Source of the DNA: Tetradesmus obliquus
Taxonomy: Eukaryota > Chlorophyta > Chlorophyceae > Sphaeropleales > Scenedesmaceae
Reading direction: 5' to 3'
Assembly: GCA_030272155.1 (NCBI GenBank)
Contig: CP126192.1
Span: 6,420,501-6,484,500, forward strand
DNA: 64,000 bases
In this document: piece after piece, positions 33,560 through 46,322 of the stretch
Position numbering within the stretch: the stretch's first letter is position 1
Layout of the letters: every line of letters starts with the position of its first letter
The notes under the pieces: model-generated
What the model saw: the letters and a program-made list of their open reading frames with translations, nothing else
Told to the model about the DNA's origin: nothing
Databases searched by the model: none
Translations under genes and position numbers: made by a program

Positions 33560-36012
33560 CTACTTCCTGAAGCGCTGCGCGTACGACTGCAGCCAGTTCA
33601 CGCCCACCATCATCACCAGGCTGATCAGCAGCAGCACCGTGCCGATCACTGTGGCACCCACAAAGTCGTACTGCTCAAGGCACTGGAAGATCAGCACGGG
33701 CGCAATCAAGTCCTTGAAGGGGAAGTTGCTGGAGACGATGACAATGCTGCCAAACTCGCCCAGGGCACGGCTGAAGGCGAGGGCCGTGCCGGTCAGCAGC
33801 GGCGGCAGCAGCGGCGGCAGCAGCACCTGCGTGAAGGTGGTCCATGGGGAGGCGCCCAGCGACCACGCTGCCTCCTCAACCTCCTTCTCCATTTCCTGCA
33901 GCACAGCACGGAAAGAGCAGGAGCCGATCATGCAACACAGCTGCGGGTGCTTGAAGCATGAGCAGGGTATCAGCTGCAAACATGCTGTGATATCAAGAGC
34001 AGCTGTATCCATACCCATGCGCCACGTGCACACGCGCCAGTAACTGCCACAGCATGTCTCTACCTACGCCCTGCAGCACTGGCTGCATGCAGTAAATGCA
34101 TCATGATGAACATTGCTTGGATCAATCATTATGCTTGCAGCGCAGACTGCACAACAGCCGGCAGCGTGATGCACAGCAGCACAACAACAGCAGCCACCTG
34201 CTGCCCTCCCCTCTGCCTTCTCACCTGCAGCACGGGCTGCATCGTGCGCACCACAAAGGGGAACGACACAAACACCATGGCAACCGCCACTCCTAGCCTT
34301 GTATACACCACATTCACGCCCAGCTTCATCAGCAGGCTGCCCAGCACTCCCTCCTCGCTGTACACAGTGGCCAGCGTGAGCCCAGCCACTGAGGTAGGCA
34401 GCGCAAATGGCAGGTCCACTGCGGCATCGATCCACTTCTTGCCTGCAACAAAGGCGCAGCAGCAGCAGCAGCAGCAGCACAGGGTCAGAGACGCAAGAAC
34501 ACCATTTACACCCACCAGGCAGCGGCCATCGCAGAACAAGTGCAGCATGATAAGGCAGCACACTCTGCTGCTGAGTTGGCAAACAAGCACGCATGGTTGA
34601 GATGCGAGGCTATCCTCCTTGCAGCTGCTGCTCCTTGCGTGCTGGCCTCCTGCTGCACATCACAGCGGATGTAAACACCACCTTGTATGACACAAGCGAG
34701 TTGTCAAAACAGGAGTGTCAGAACTACCAAAAGCATGACAGCTGGCTCAAAGCCCTCCTGCAGCAGCTGCTGCTAGCATGTCACGAAGCTGCATGCTATA
34801 TATCAGCCGATGCCGCACACTGCCACCCTGAACCCTGTCACGCCAAGCACAGCATCCTTACAGCTGCTAGCTGCGGCTGCTGGCACGGCTGCTGACAATG
34901 TTGCTGTGCTGTGCCACCTGCCTGCACCACGCAATGCTGTCTCAGGATGTCACACACAGTGATTGCATGGCACACATTGCAAAGCTCAAGATGCTCACCA
35001 GGAAACTCGTATTTGACCAGCACCCACGCCAGCAGGAAGCCAAACACAGCGTTAATAACGCCAGCTACAATCGCCATGCTGAACGACACATAGTACGCTG
35101 ACAGTGCAACCGGCTCTGTGGCCCGCGCAATGAACTGCTCCAGAGGTACTAGGCTCGACTTTGCAAGCAGCGCTGAAATGGGCAGTATAAGCATGACAGC
35201 AAGGTAGCCAAGCATGTAGGCCCATGCCAGGGGCCCTCCTAGGTCCCAGAGCTGTATGCGTGGCAGCCGGAAGCCTTTGCCGCTGCTGCTGGGCGGCTGC
35301 CACGGCTGCTCGCTGCTGCTGCCGCCTGCAGGAGAGCACAAGGCGGGTGGCAGAGTTGCGGCACGCGGTCAGCAGGCGCTGGAGCCAACAGGTGCATCAG
35401 CTGAGGTGCGCTGGGAAGGGGCTGGGACGGACTTGATGGCTTGCAGGAAAGCTGCACACAGAATTGCTGGTGCTGCTGCAGCTTCTTACTTGCAGACATT
35501 CTTCCAGCATATCCACCGGTCACACAAGTAACGCTTAATGTTGAAGATGCTGTGCACCGCAAGTCCATGTCTACTGCTGTCCTGTTGAACTAGTCAGAGG
35601 TTGAGACGTGAGCGTTGCGGCGCCTCTCACCTGCGCTCAAGGCTCCTGCAGCTTGTAAACGTGTCTGAAGCTGCTGCCTTTGATGCTGTGGTGGATCTAA
35701 CCTGCTTGGTTGGAGCTGGCTTGCTTGGAGCGGCTGCAATGCTACAGGAACAGGCCGTATATGCCGTCCTGCTGCTGCTGCTGCCGCTGCGCACCCGCAC
35801 ACTCCTGTGTCCAGAAGTGAATGTGGTGAGTCAGTCGTTGTCCTGAGACTATAACGTCGTATACCTGGATGTACATAGTACTCGTGTGCCAACGAATACG
35901 CACCCGCATGTTGCTGGAGGCCTGCTGCTGGTACCAGCCTGCGGTGTGCTGCCCTGCTGACTGCTGGTGCTGCTGCCGATGCTGCACCGAGCCCCATAGT
36001 CAGCTGCTGCAT
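33560..36012 (-). CDS. SULP1: Chloroplast sulfate permease SULP (CysT-type ABC transporter subunit)
   Basis: Membrane subunit of the sulfate importer of the chloroplast inner envelope, nuclear-encoded in green algae and related to bacterial CysT. Five exons: 35904-36012, 35631-35804, 34999-35325, 34225-34442 and 33560-33895 (387 aa, all in phase). Residues 1 to about 100 are Ala/Gln/Arg-rich, a transit peptide with a low-complexity part. The mature protein starts near [11 protein letters not shown] and has about seven hydrophobic segments. The permease signature is complete: [20 protein letters not shown], then the EAA loop [20 protein letters not shown], then [15 protein letters not shown]. 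The EAA loop contacts the ATPase subunit (SABC in algae, not in this window). Length is close to the known algal protein. Calling it SULP1 rather than SULP2 is inference. Confidence 0.9.
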
Positions 36013-36980
36013 CCGTTCCAGGTTTTAAAAAGCTATTTTAACCAATGGGACCGTTGGAATAGCCTCAACTATCTAAAGAACGGCATGGTTATGATCCAGC
36101 CGGCCGGCAGCACCGATCGCAGCAAGTACAAATAGATTCAAGCAAACTAAGTAAGTAATAAGATGATATTTCGGGCTTGGTGCTGGCGATCAGGACTTAA
36201 AACAAACTTCAGGCGTAATGAGAGACCGGACGTTCCCTTTTACAGTCTGGCGTGGTGTGGATGAATGCAAACGAATAATATTTGGCCCCATACACTTTTC
36301 TGAAGCTAGAGTGACTACTGCAAAACGTCGGTGCCACTGTAACATGCCATGACAGGTGACAGCAGGTCTCAACAGCAGGACAACAGAGTGCGGGCCATGC
36401 TGTGTTGCATAGGCCGACTTCGCTGGCGCCACATAAGTCCTTGGTTCAAATGGTGATACTTTGCCTGACAAACTGTCCAAGCTTCAGCAGCTGATCTTCA
36501 TCTCGGTGCACACTCCAGCACAGCAAACACGCCTGCTACTGTGCGTGTCTTCTTCGTTCCCCTGTACACCACAACACTCCCACAACTATGTGCTGACCTA
36601 TATCACAGCACCAATATCTGGGTATATCAAACGCAGCCATTACGACAGCCATGGGCAGCGTAAGTTGATGTGCCTGGTGTACTCTTCAGCACTCCACTCG
36701 CAGCAGCACATATCAACAGAGGTCTGCTGATCACCTGCAGTTTGACGCTGCCAGAGGCGGTCAGAACAGGAGAGACTATAACATACCAGGCCTGGGCTTC
36801 CAGGTGTGCTTTTTTAAACCAGTGGATCCGCTGAACTGGCATCACAAATGCAGCATGGCTTGCAGCTGATGTCAACAGAACGGTGTTACCCGGCAGCAGC
36901 TGCAATGGAACTGGCACCAATGCTAATGCTTTACAAGCATTATTGTGCCGTCTCACCAGCACGTTGTTGTGCTCTTGCAG
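36013..36980. other. Divergent intergenic region and unresolved 5' part of FIP37
   Basis: Between the sulfate permease start and the first recognised FIP37 exon. The start codon of FIP37 must lie here or further left, but no short first exon ending in phase 0 stood out. The left 400 bp are more AT-rich, consistent with promoter DNA. Confidence 0.4.
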
Positions 36981-39900
36981 GACCACAAATCAGATGAGCA
37001 GCAGCGCAGCTTTGGCGCTGGGTGAGTGGCAGCAGCAGCAGCAGCAGCAGCAAGCAAGCAGGCAGGCAGTTGCTGCCTCTGCTTTAGCACATGCACTCAG
37101 GGGTCATCGATACCTGTACAGGTCACATACAGTGGTGATTGCTCCGGCTGGTTCAACGCGCTGCTGTCCGGCTGCCACTTGTCGTCACATTTGCTGGGCT
37201 GCTGCAACTGATTGAGACGTGCATGGCTGTTGTTGCTTTTGCAGGCTAGCAGGCAAAGACACACAGCTGCAGGTACTACTGTGCCTGGGCCTTGTTGCCC
37301 TTCAGCAACCTCCAGGACATCTTTACACGTGCTCGCAGCATGCTGCAGCAAACAAGAGCAGGCAGCCGAGCAGCAGCAGCCAGTTGCCTCAGCTGTGCAG
37401 GGCTGCAGCAGCGTGATCTCTTTTGATTCACACTGCAGCAATGATTTCTCCCGGCTGCGAGACTCTGCTTGCACAGCACACGCCAGCGGATCCTTGAAGT
37501 GTTCTTAAGTTGGTCTGTTGCATCACTGTAACAAACTGCTGCGTGTTGACTGCGCAGGGTGACAAGTGGCGCAGGGCGTTCCTGCAAGTGGCTGAGGCAC
37601 TTGGGGTGCATGTGCAGCAAGGCAGCGAGCTGCAGCCAAATGCAGTGCTGCAAGCAGCGGCAAGCCTCCAGCAGTCACAGCATCGGCTGCAGGTGCGGCA
37701 AGCTGCCTTGTGATGTGTGAGCTGTGCATGCTGTGGGTATTACAGACTGTAGCAGCACAGTCTGCGTTGCTGCATGTTTGTGCGGCACAAGGCAGTCCAC
37801 AGGCGTTGGCAAGCCTAAAGGATGAGTAGACGGCAGCGGTTGACAGGTCTGCCGCAGGCCGCTGTACCCCCAACTCACAATGTGCCACTATATTCTGCTT
37901 TGTCTCGCTGCGTGGCTGGTAACACTTACTGGCAGGACTGTGTGACCCGGTCTTTGGGACTCGTCGTTGACTGTGTTCGTATGTTTGACCGTTTCCTGCA
38001 AGCGGCTGCAGCAGCAGGAGGCAGCGCTGCAGGTGCAGGTGGCGCACCTGACACTGCAGAACATGGAGCTGCGCAGGGAGCTGGGCAGCGGCTGGAGCGC
38101 AGCAGAGCCAAACGTGATGCAGGTGAGCACCAAAAAGCAGCTGCAGCAGCAGCGACGCAACTCACTATCGCATCACTTGCTGCGCTGCAGTATGGCTGCT
38201 CAGCCGTTGATCACTAGGAGCGGCAACAGCGCCCAGGCATGTGCTTAGTAGCAGGCAGCGGCTGCCACATCAGTGCAGGAACATAGCAAACACACCATGA
38301 AGCAAACAGTATGACAGTATAACAATGTGTGTTATTGATCTGTTCTTGCAGGTGCGGCAGCTGGTGCTGGACCCTGCCATCCAGCAGGAGTTTGGGCGGC
38401 TGCGGCGGCAGCTGGAGGAGCAGCGCAGCGCCCTCGCACAGCTCAAGGAGCAGAACGACAGCCTCACCTTCACCGCGGTGAGCTTTCTGTGTAGTCTGTT
38501 TGTTGTGGGTTCGTTGTGCCAAATGGGAGCAGGACGATCGTCTCGCCTCCATTGCGACGGTGATGCTGTGTGCTGTGATGGTTTGTGGATTTGTTGCTTT
38601 GCACAGAGCAGGACGACAACCTTGCCTTCACTGCGGTGAGGATGCTGTGTGTAGTGTTGCTTTGTGGGGTTGTTGCCTGTGACAGAGCACACCGGCAGTT
38701 TCACCTTTGTATGCCGCTGGCTGCGCTGTCTTGCAGGTGTTGTTTGTTGTATTGCGGGTGTGCTGTGTGGTCATCAAAGACGCCAGCGCACAGGGTGCGG
38801 CGTGTTTGCGGCAAGCTTTGCATGCCTGGCTTGCTGCTGCTGCAGGAGTCCAAGATGGGCCGTGCGTTGATCTCCAAAACAAAGCTGCTGGCTGACGAGA
38901 ACCAGGAGATGGCGGCACAGCTGCGTGAGGGAACAGCAGCAGCACAGGTGCGGCGCAGCACATCAGGCAGAACAATCGGGCACAGCGTACAGGTCATGCC
39001 GCCGAGGCCTATTTGGCAGGCCCTGCTGCCCCCAGCAGCACTGGTGCTCATGGCGTGGCAGCGTCTTTGCTTGCCAGCATATGAATCTAAAAGCCATATC
39101 GATCCGTCCTTCTACATAATCGGCAGTGAGCTGCTGAGGCCTTTCTGGCCTGCCCTGCTGCCCCCAGCAGCATTGCTGGTCTGGCAAGGCAGGATGCTTG
39201 CTGACTTCAATTGGCCAGCACATGAGCGGCAGCGTGCACTCCTGGCAAGACGTTCCATACGTGCCACGCGCACAAGATGCCCAAGTCGTCAGCAAGCTTG
39301 CTGCATCCGCTCCTGCGTGCTGCATTGTACAACATTGACATCACTGGTTTCACTTGAAAGCTGAACAGGAAGCACTGCTGGCGCTGGAGCGGCACTATGC
39401 TTCTGCCATGGGTCTGGTTTCACACCTAGTTTCAAGTCCTTTGTGTTGTTCCAACTGATGATGTGTTGTGGGGTACACTGCTGGTGCTGGAGCGGCACCA
39501 TGCTTCTGCCAGGGGTCTGGTTACAGACCTACTTCAGAGTCCCTCGTGGGTTGAGCAGGCTTGTGTTGTTCCGAATGATGTTGTGCTGCAGGGTGCGCTG
39601 CTGGCGCTGGAGTGCCACCACGCGTCTGCCCATAGGGGTCTGGTTTCAGACCTAGTTTCAGATCCTCTGTGTTGTTTCGGTTGGTGCTGTACAACGTGTT
39701 GCAGGGTGCGCTGCTGGCGCTGGAGCGCCACCATGCTGCTGAGCTACGCAAGGCTCTATCCGAGGTCAGGGACCACTGCTGCTTCCTGGAGGAGGAAAAT
39801 GAGGAGCTGAGCATGGTAGCCTTCCTGAATGCTCGCCAGATCGCAGAGCTGCAGGCTGCTGCTGCTGCAACTGGGGGCGGCGGCGGCCCTACGGGTGCTG

Positions 39901-40392
39901 CTGATAGGGATCGGGCCAGGGAGCGAGGGGAGCGGGAGCGAGGGGAGCGGGAGCGAGCCAGGAGCAGGAGCCGCAGCAGGTGGGTGGGCGGTGTGTCTGA
40001 CGGCTGGTGTTTTGTGTCAGGGACTGAAGTGAAGTCGTCAGGGAGTGTTGTAAATGGCAGCCAGAGGTGATTGTAGGTGAATCGGCTGGCCCGCTTGCAA
40101 GCAGCTCCCGCAGATATCTTAGTCTGCAGTGAAGATTGCCTGCTGCAAGATGGTTTGGGTCTTTTCCTGGTGCCGGTCATGTTGTGAGCTTTGCCCTGCT
40201 GTGGCTTCCTGCAGGGACAGGGACAGGGAGAAGCACCAATACTCAATGAGCAGCCGCGGGGGTTCTGGGGGTGGCAGGGGCTACCGCCATTTTGGCGACA
40301 GGGGCCGCACTGCTAGTGGCCTTGGCAGCAGGGGCAGAGGGCGCGGCAGGGATGACAGCAGCCGCTACGTTGGACACAAACGACCGCGCTGA
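36981..40392 (+). CDS. FIP37: WTAP/FIP37 homologue, m6A methyltransferase complex subunit (5' end not found)
   Basis: Adaptor of the nuclear mRNA N6-adenosine methylation complex, which holds the METTL3/METTL14-type enzymes. Exons: 36981-37021, 37245-37272, 37558-37692, about 38003-38122, 38352-38477, 38846-38947, 39705-39979 and 40215-40392 (334 codons plus stop, in phase). The family core is unmistakable: LVLDPAIQQEFGRLRRQLEE, then NDSLTFTAESKMGRALISK, then LLADENQEMAAQLREG. The middle is long coiled coil (LQQQEAALQVQVAHL; HHAAELRKALSEVRDH). The C-terminus adds a stretch of Arg/Glu/Asp and Arg-Ser repeats and an RGG-like tail (GGGRGYRHFGDRGR, SRGRGRGRDD), suggesting RNA contact and nuclear-speckle targeting. 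The start exon is missing from my model. Two introns are expanded by tandem copies of their exon junctions. Confidence 0.88.
38447..38730 (+). repeat. Four tandem copies of a FIP37 exon end plus donor, period about 80 bp
   Basis: The end of exon 38352-38477 (GAGCAG, then the Asn/Asp-Asp-x-Leu-Thr codons, then GCGGTGAG) is followed in the intron by related copies with GAGCAG at 38527 and 38606 and GAGCAC at 38685. The third copy still has an intact GCGGTGAG donor near 38628-38637. Copies diverge with distance. Confidence 0.75.
39004..39190 (+). repeat. Two-copy direct repeat inside a FIP37 intron, period 132 bp
   Basis: The block GAGGCCTATTTGGCAGGCCC (39004) with the following CTGCTGCCCCCAGCAGCA recurs as a diverged copy beginning GAGGCCTTT at 39136. 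Confidence 0.75.
39372..39770 (+). repeat. Four tandem copies of the start of a FIP37 exon, period 103-120 bp
   Basis: The start of exon 39705-39979 (codons for ALLALERHHA) is present in earlier copies aligned at 39375, 39478 and 39598. Each is followed by the same intron-like text (GTCTGGTTTCA or close variants). The third copy is preceded by an intact CAG acceptor (CTGCAGGGTGCG near 39587). Only the fourth continues into the real exon. Confidence 0.85.
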
Positions 40393-40941
40393 AGACATGT
40401 GCACGTTGCGGCAGCCGTGCTTACTGTGGTTGAGCATGGCTGTGTGTCCGTTGTTTCCGTGGGTAGGGTGACAGCAGCCGCCTGTGCCTGGCCTTGGTGT
40501 CGTGTGCTCACGCGAATGTTCCAAGGTGTGTACGTAATTTGTGCATAGAATGGTTGTGCGTTGGCATGTTGGCTGCATGCCCGAAGTTAAAGGGATACCC
40601 TGTATGCCACGTGGCACATCTGCACACAAGCACTCGTGTGATGCGCCAAGGATGCATGTTACATTAACAAGCATGATGTCGACGGGTATCTGGACACGGT
40701 CTCTGTAAACAGACTTAAGAACACAGAAATGGGGCTGAGGCCAGTGCTCGAGCTCCACGCGACTAAACGGCGATCATGGAAGCGCGGATGATGACGCACT
40801 TGAAGTAACCCACCGCAATTATAGCACGGCCATGACCATGACTCGACCGCTCGATCGGACTGTGGACACCATGCCGCACAGCAGCAGGCAGCATCAGCTG
40901 CTGCTGATGCAGCATGACAGGGGCAATGCTCTGTTTCATAT

Positions 40942-41910
40942 GTGCATCACCTGCCTCTCTACTTGTCAAGGCAGTTCTCTGCGGAGCAGCAGCACGAACG
41001 CAACACCATCCTGGAACTCATGCTGGTGGAAGTAGCTGCGCTGCTGCTGCAAGCCTGCAGCACCCTCAAAGGATCAGCTGCAGCAGCCTTCTACATCCGG
41101 CACCGAACAAGCTGCATCCTCCTGCTCCAAAGCATTGAGTTTGCAGCCAACTTGGCATACATTCCACGCGCTTTTGCGCTGAATGTGGCAATTCAACTGG
41201 GCAATGGCAAGTTCCACAGTGTGTTCTGGAACTCCCTCGTGTCGGGTGAGCAGAGCTCTGATCCTACATGCAGCTGGGATTATATTCAAGCGTTGGTGTT
41301 GTGCCGAGCAAACTTTGCAACAGATGCTTATCTCCGCAGAGTTAGGGCTTATTCTGCACAATGTTCACCTGCCGGGATGCATCAGGTGCATGAGGTGCAC
41401 ACACACAACATGGCCAGAAGTATCCAGGCATGCCATTTTCATCAGTCGCCACTCTTCCGCTGCTCTGCCAAGATGAAATTGCCTTGCGCTGAGTCAGCTG
41501 CCTGCCGCGTGTTGTGCCTGCTCCAACACCCGCCGCCAGGCTGCGCCTCATTTAACGTGGCGCTGCATTGCCTGTCAATGCGGCTACCGGTACACATAGC
41601 AGCGCCCTTCGCAGCAGCAAAGGCCGCAGCTGCGCTGGCGCTGCTACCACAGCACGTCGCGTACCTCAGCATGCCTCAGATCAACGGCATTACATTGGAC
41701 GTCAAGCGGGCAGTGGACACAGCGTACAACACTGCGCTGGGCCTGTTAGCAGGGACAGACGGCTGTGGTGCTGCGCTGCCTGCGGTGCAGCCATGCCCGC
41801 AGCTGGCATTTATGCTGTGGTTTCATCTGTGCCTCGCACGCGATCTGCCGCTGTACTGCCTAGCAGTCATGGAATTTAACAGCAGGCAGAGTGCCGGCAG
41901 CAGCAGCAGG

Positions 41911-41949
<39 letters not shown>

Positions 41950-43204
41950 CAACCAACTGGCGTGCCTCCACTGCGGCTCAGCAGCATGGACCTTCAACTG
42001 CAGCAGCTTGCAGCAAGCATGGCTGCTGGTAATACGCCTGAAAGCAGCAGCAGCGCCGCAGCAGCGGCAGGGATGCCAGCATCACCCACACCACCACCAG
42101 CAACAGGCCCCGCTGACAACGCCAGCACTTGGCTGCTGCACCTGCAGCAGCAGCAGCAGCTTCAGCAGCAGCAGGCCTTCAGTTGTACGGGGCTGCTGGG
42201 CAGCGCATGGTGTGGTGTGCGTCACATGCTGGCTCTGTTCCTTGCCAGCTGCTTTGTGTGGGCTATGGTGGATGTCGGGCTGGCGGCGGCTGTGCCACAG
42301 TATGGTAAGCTGGCTGCTGCTACCTGATCGCTGCGCTGCAGTGCAGGCAACGTAGTGTTACGTGTAGGTATGTGATGAGTGCTGTTGCTTGGGGGGAGGG
42401 ACACATGTTAGGCATTCTAGCACTGCATGCTTGGGGTGGGATGGTTCGTGAGTATTGGGTGGCTGTTTTGGGGTCATAGATTGCTGCTGCGCGCTGCTGC
42501 GCTGTAGCAACTGTGTGGTTTAGCTGCTATGTTAATCCCTTGTCTCGTAAGTGACAACTGCTGTACCAGGAGGGCAATGCGTTTCAGTTGTCAGCCTGTT
42601 TGTGCGCAACCAGCGCACCTGCAGCGTGCAAATGCGCGTTTTGATGTTTGATGAGATCGTCTACACACTGCCATTGTATAAACTGCACCGAGGGGTTTGG
42701 TTGGAGTGGACGCGCAGTACACAGTGAGGGCCGCATGGTTACATAGAGTCCTCCATGTTGCGCAGCAGGCTTTGCTGCGGCTGTGGCACGCAGCAGATCG
42801 GTTTTGTTGTGTGAGAAGGTGCAGGGCCGTGTGCCATGGCTCGCACACAAGTGCAGAGCTGCACCATATTTAGGCTGTGCCGTTGGCTGTTCACTGCAGC
42901 AGGGACTGTCTGACGTGTAGTTGCGACAGACTGCTTGTCAAGCGTGGCACATTCGCGTGATTGGCTAGATGGTTGGGTTGCCTTGTGATGACATGTTGGT
43001 GGTGTGGAGCTCGTGGCAACGTGATATCTTCGCATCGTGTTATGTTTGTCACAGGTGGCTTGGGGACAACATCATCTGTTGAACAGCTATCTGCTGCTTG
43101 CAGCAAACGGCAGCACAACTGTACTAACTGAAATAGCACCACTGCGAAGCGCAGACTGCACTCACACGTTTGGCGACTTTGGCACGGATGTTGCAGGGTC
43201 GTAG
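40942..43204 (+). CDS. Unknown protein, three exons
   Basis: Proposed exons: 40942-41245 (from an ATG; a splice acceptor at 40974 is an alternative left edge), 41600-42304 and 43104-43204 (stop TAG 43202-43204). The frame is also open across the first intron (354 nt, a multiple of three), but the retained stretch is rich in Cys and His and looks non-coding, and GTGAGC/ATAG borders fit splicing. The protein has Leu/Ala-rich, probably helical segments (ILELMLVEVAALLLQACS; RTSCILLLQSIEFAANLAYI), a poly-Ala tract, a Gln-rich tract and a hydrophobic LALFLASCFVWAMVDVGLA near the C-terminus that may be a membrane segment. I recognise no family. The last exon is supported only by phase and a clean frame. 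Confidence 0.5.
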
Positions 43205-44958
43205 GGGTTGAGATGATCTGGCTGCATGTTGTGTTATAACGCCCCAGAGGTTGGAGTGATATGGGTGCATGCTTTGGTCAGCACCTGACAAGAGTCGCAA
43301 TGATACCTAGCATGCGATCATGGCTGCAATTAGCAGCATATGTGGCTGTTGAGGTTAGCAGGTGAACAGAAAAGCAAATAGGTCGCATCACATCAGAACG
43401 GTGCTGCTCTTCTGGTTAGGTTCATGCGTTTGAGGTTTCCAGAGGCATGCTAGGCAGGCAGCATCCTGCCAGCGGCACAATGTGCCTGCATGCTTTTTTC
43501 ATCACGGCTTGTACTCAACCGCCTTGTTGCGCTGTCTATCATACACTGAGCGCCATTCATCGTTGCACTGACGATTACTACATGGTTTGCAGCTACGACA
43601 GCTGCCCTTTGTCTACAGCGTACTTACATATATACCTATGTGCAATCGTCTACATGAGATGCATGCACTGCATGCATGTGTAATGCTGCAAGGCATGTGT
43701 GCATACACTTAACAAGTTGGGCATTGCTGCTGCTACCCCAGGCACAGGGTGTTGGTGTGCGAAGTCAGCAGCGCGCAGCGGTGTGGTGTTACTAATATCA
43801 CCTTGTAGTACAAGCATGCACCGTATGCGCACCAGCAGGTGTCAGACTCGTTCTGGGTTAACTCAACTGCCTTTCAGCGAAATTACAGTATATGGGGGGT
43901 TGTTGTGTTGTCATGCGTGAGCTAGCTGTAGCCGCTGCAGCTGCTACTAATACTTCTGGTGTAGAGCTTGTAATCCTGCACTACATGCTGACAGAGGGAC
44001 TGTGTCTTGGTGCTGTAAGCAGTCCAGCGGTGTGCTGAACGAGCAACGTGCCACAGCAGCACGGTGCTGGCCTGGCCTTGGGTGCCTGCCAGTTAAAAAA
44101 CATTGTGCATGTTCTCGCGATGTTGCACATTGCGCATGTACACTGCAACGGGGCGCGGCGCTGGCGGCGTTGATGCTGCGGCTTGATTGAAATTTGGTAT
44201 GGTGATGACCATGATGATGATGGTTGTGCAGGTGCTGCTGCTAGTACCAGAATGGCACACAGGGTGGGTTGGTTGTTTTTTGATGATGATGACAGGGGTA
44301 GGTTGCTACGTCGCACAGACTGTCCATCTTTACAGCTAGCTGAGTCCTCGGGAGCTCTACTAGGGCCTAAGTAAGGGCGGTCTTTGTGACGGAGTAAAGC
44401 GAGAGAGCATCGTGTATGGCTTGATGGGTAACATGATGATGAGAGCATCGTGTCTGCCATATGTTACGGTAACACATTGTACACAAAACTTGCCTTGAAG
44501 AGTGCAGGCAGCCACTGCAGCAGCAGCAGGCAGTAATAGCCGTTGGGTAATGAGACCACAGCTGCAGTCACACAAAAAAATGCTGCACAGTGTGGGCAGC
44601 CAATGGGTTAGTGCACCTGCGCATGCCGCCGGCGCCTCACGATAGGGGTCACCCAAGACATCTGGCAGCCTCAAGACAGCAGTGGCAATTGCAAGCATGC
44701 ATCACGGGATCCTCGCCCTCACAAGATGCACTTCCATACGGCTGCTGCTGCAGGCTGGCTGCCATGGCTGCCGTGCACCCGCAGCAAGGCCAGCACGTCC
44801 CGGCGATAATCATCAACGCCACTGGCACTGACTAGCAAGCCGTTGCACAAGCTTGCGCTTAAGCGCACGACATGAGCAGACTGCCGGACGGCTTGCATGC
44901 ACCTTGATGCACTCCCTCTGCCAATAAGTAACGGAGGTCTCAGCTGCTGCTGCAGCTG
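43205..44958. other. Intergenic region between convergent genes
   Basis: Holds the 3' ends of the unknown plus-strand gene and the cap methyltransferase gene. Two short minus-strand frames (VLRLPDVLGDPYREAP near 44600-44690 and VDDYRRDVLALLRVHG near 44755-44830) look mildly coding and may be exon remnants, but they do not join. A GATGATGATG run lies near 44210. Confidence 0.4.
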
Positions 44959-45181
44959 CTACTCCACATATCTCGGCGCCATCGCCAGCAGCTGTTCCAG
45001 CAGCTCCCCAGGCAGCTGAGACACCTCCACAGCAGCAGCAGACTTGTACCCCAACGGGTCAGGCGCCACGCCACGCATCAGCGGGCCTCCTGCCTTGCCG
45101 CCTGCACCAGCAGCAGCCTTGCCGCCTGCTGCGCGCTGCTGCTGCTGTAGTGCTGGCCGCTTTGCTTCCTGCTGCTCGTCC

Positions 45182-45222
<41 letters not shown>

Positions 45223-45371
45223 TGGTTCGCCAGCATCCCCACCAGCATCATCTGCTGCAGCTGACCCTCCATCGGATGACTGCCGAGCGCGCTTGCTGCC
45301 AGCAGCCCGGCCGCCCCTGCTGCCCCTGCCCCTGCCACGCGTAGGTGACGCCACATCAGCACCTGCCTCAC

Positions 45372-45417
<46 letters not shown>

Positions 45418-46286
45418 TCTGCCGCGGCCCCTGCCACGCCCTCTGCCGCCGCCTGCAGCATCAGCCGGCACCGCATCTGCTGCTGCTGCTGCTGCTGCTG
45501 CCGAGCCTGCGGTAGCATCTGCCGCTGCTGCTGGCTGTGCAGGTGGAGGCGGCCCTGGGTATGCAGCAGCATTTGGCGGCGGCATGCCCCGCTGCTGCTG
45601 CTGCTGCTCAGGTGGCTGCTGCTGCCTACTGACCACGCCACCACCTCCGCCGTAGTGCTGCTGCTGCTGCTGCAGCGGTGGCGGCTGCGGTGGTGGTAGC
45701 CCCTGCCCTGCTGCTGCCGCCGCCAGCTGCTGCTGCTGCTGCAGCTGCGCATGGTAGTTAAGCTCGTCATAGTAGCTGCTAATCCACGCGCCGTTTGGCA
45801 GCTGGGGGTACACCTCACGCCCGAATGCGTCATATTGAACAGGCCCGCATTGTGTAGGCAGCGGCGGCGGCTGAATAACAAAGCGGCCCTTTGCTGCGCG
45901 GTGGTGCAGGTGGGCCGGGTAGTGCTTTACGTTGAGGAAGGCCGAGGGCATCTCCTGTGGCGGCAGGTGGCGTGCTGCGTAGGGCAGCACCCAGTCCGCA
46001 TTCTGCAGGAAAGCAGGAGGCAAGCAGGCAGGCATGGGAAACAGTCAATGGCGGGCAGGAGTTCCGCGACGAACTGTGTCTGATGCTAGCCACTGATATT
46101 ACAGCATCAATGCACACAGGGGGTTCAAGCCTGTAAAACAAGCAAAACCACGCAGCGCTGCAGTCAAGCAACGAGATCGTGTTGTGGGAATTTGAAGTGA
46201 TGTGAACCAGGTGACATTTACTGCCAGACTAAAGAGTACATACCCGCTTGCGATTCCCGCCCCCTCGCCACGCCACCGCCCCATCT

Positions 46287-46322
<36 letters not shown>

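Noticed and set aside
33560..36012. Sulfate permease as a bacterial insert
   Set aside because: It has introns and a transit-like N-terminus and matches the known nuclear-encoded algal SULP; ancient plastid origin explains its bacterial look.
41246..41599. Reading the 461-aa frame through without an intron
   Set aside because: The 354-nt stretch keeps frame but looks non-coding, and has donor and acceptor at both ends; an in-frame intron is simpler. Not fully excluded.
44700..44830. Extra last exon for the cap methyltransferase
   Set aside because: A short coding-looking minus-strand frame lies beyond the stop codon at 44959, but no donor in the last exon joins it in phase.
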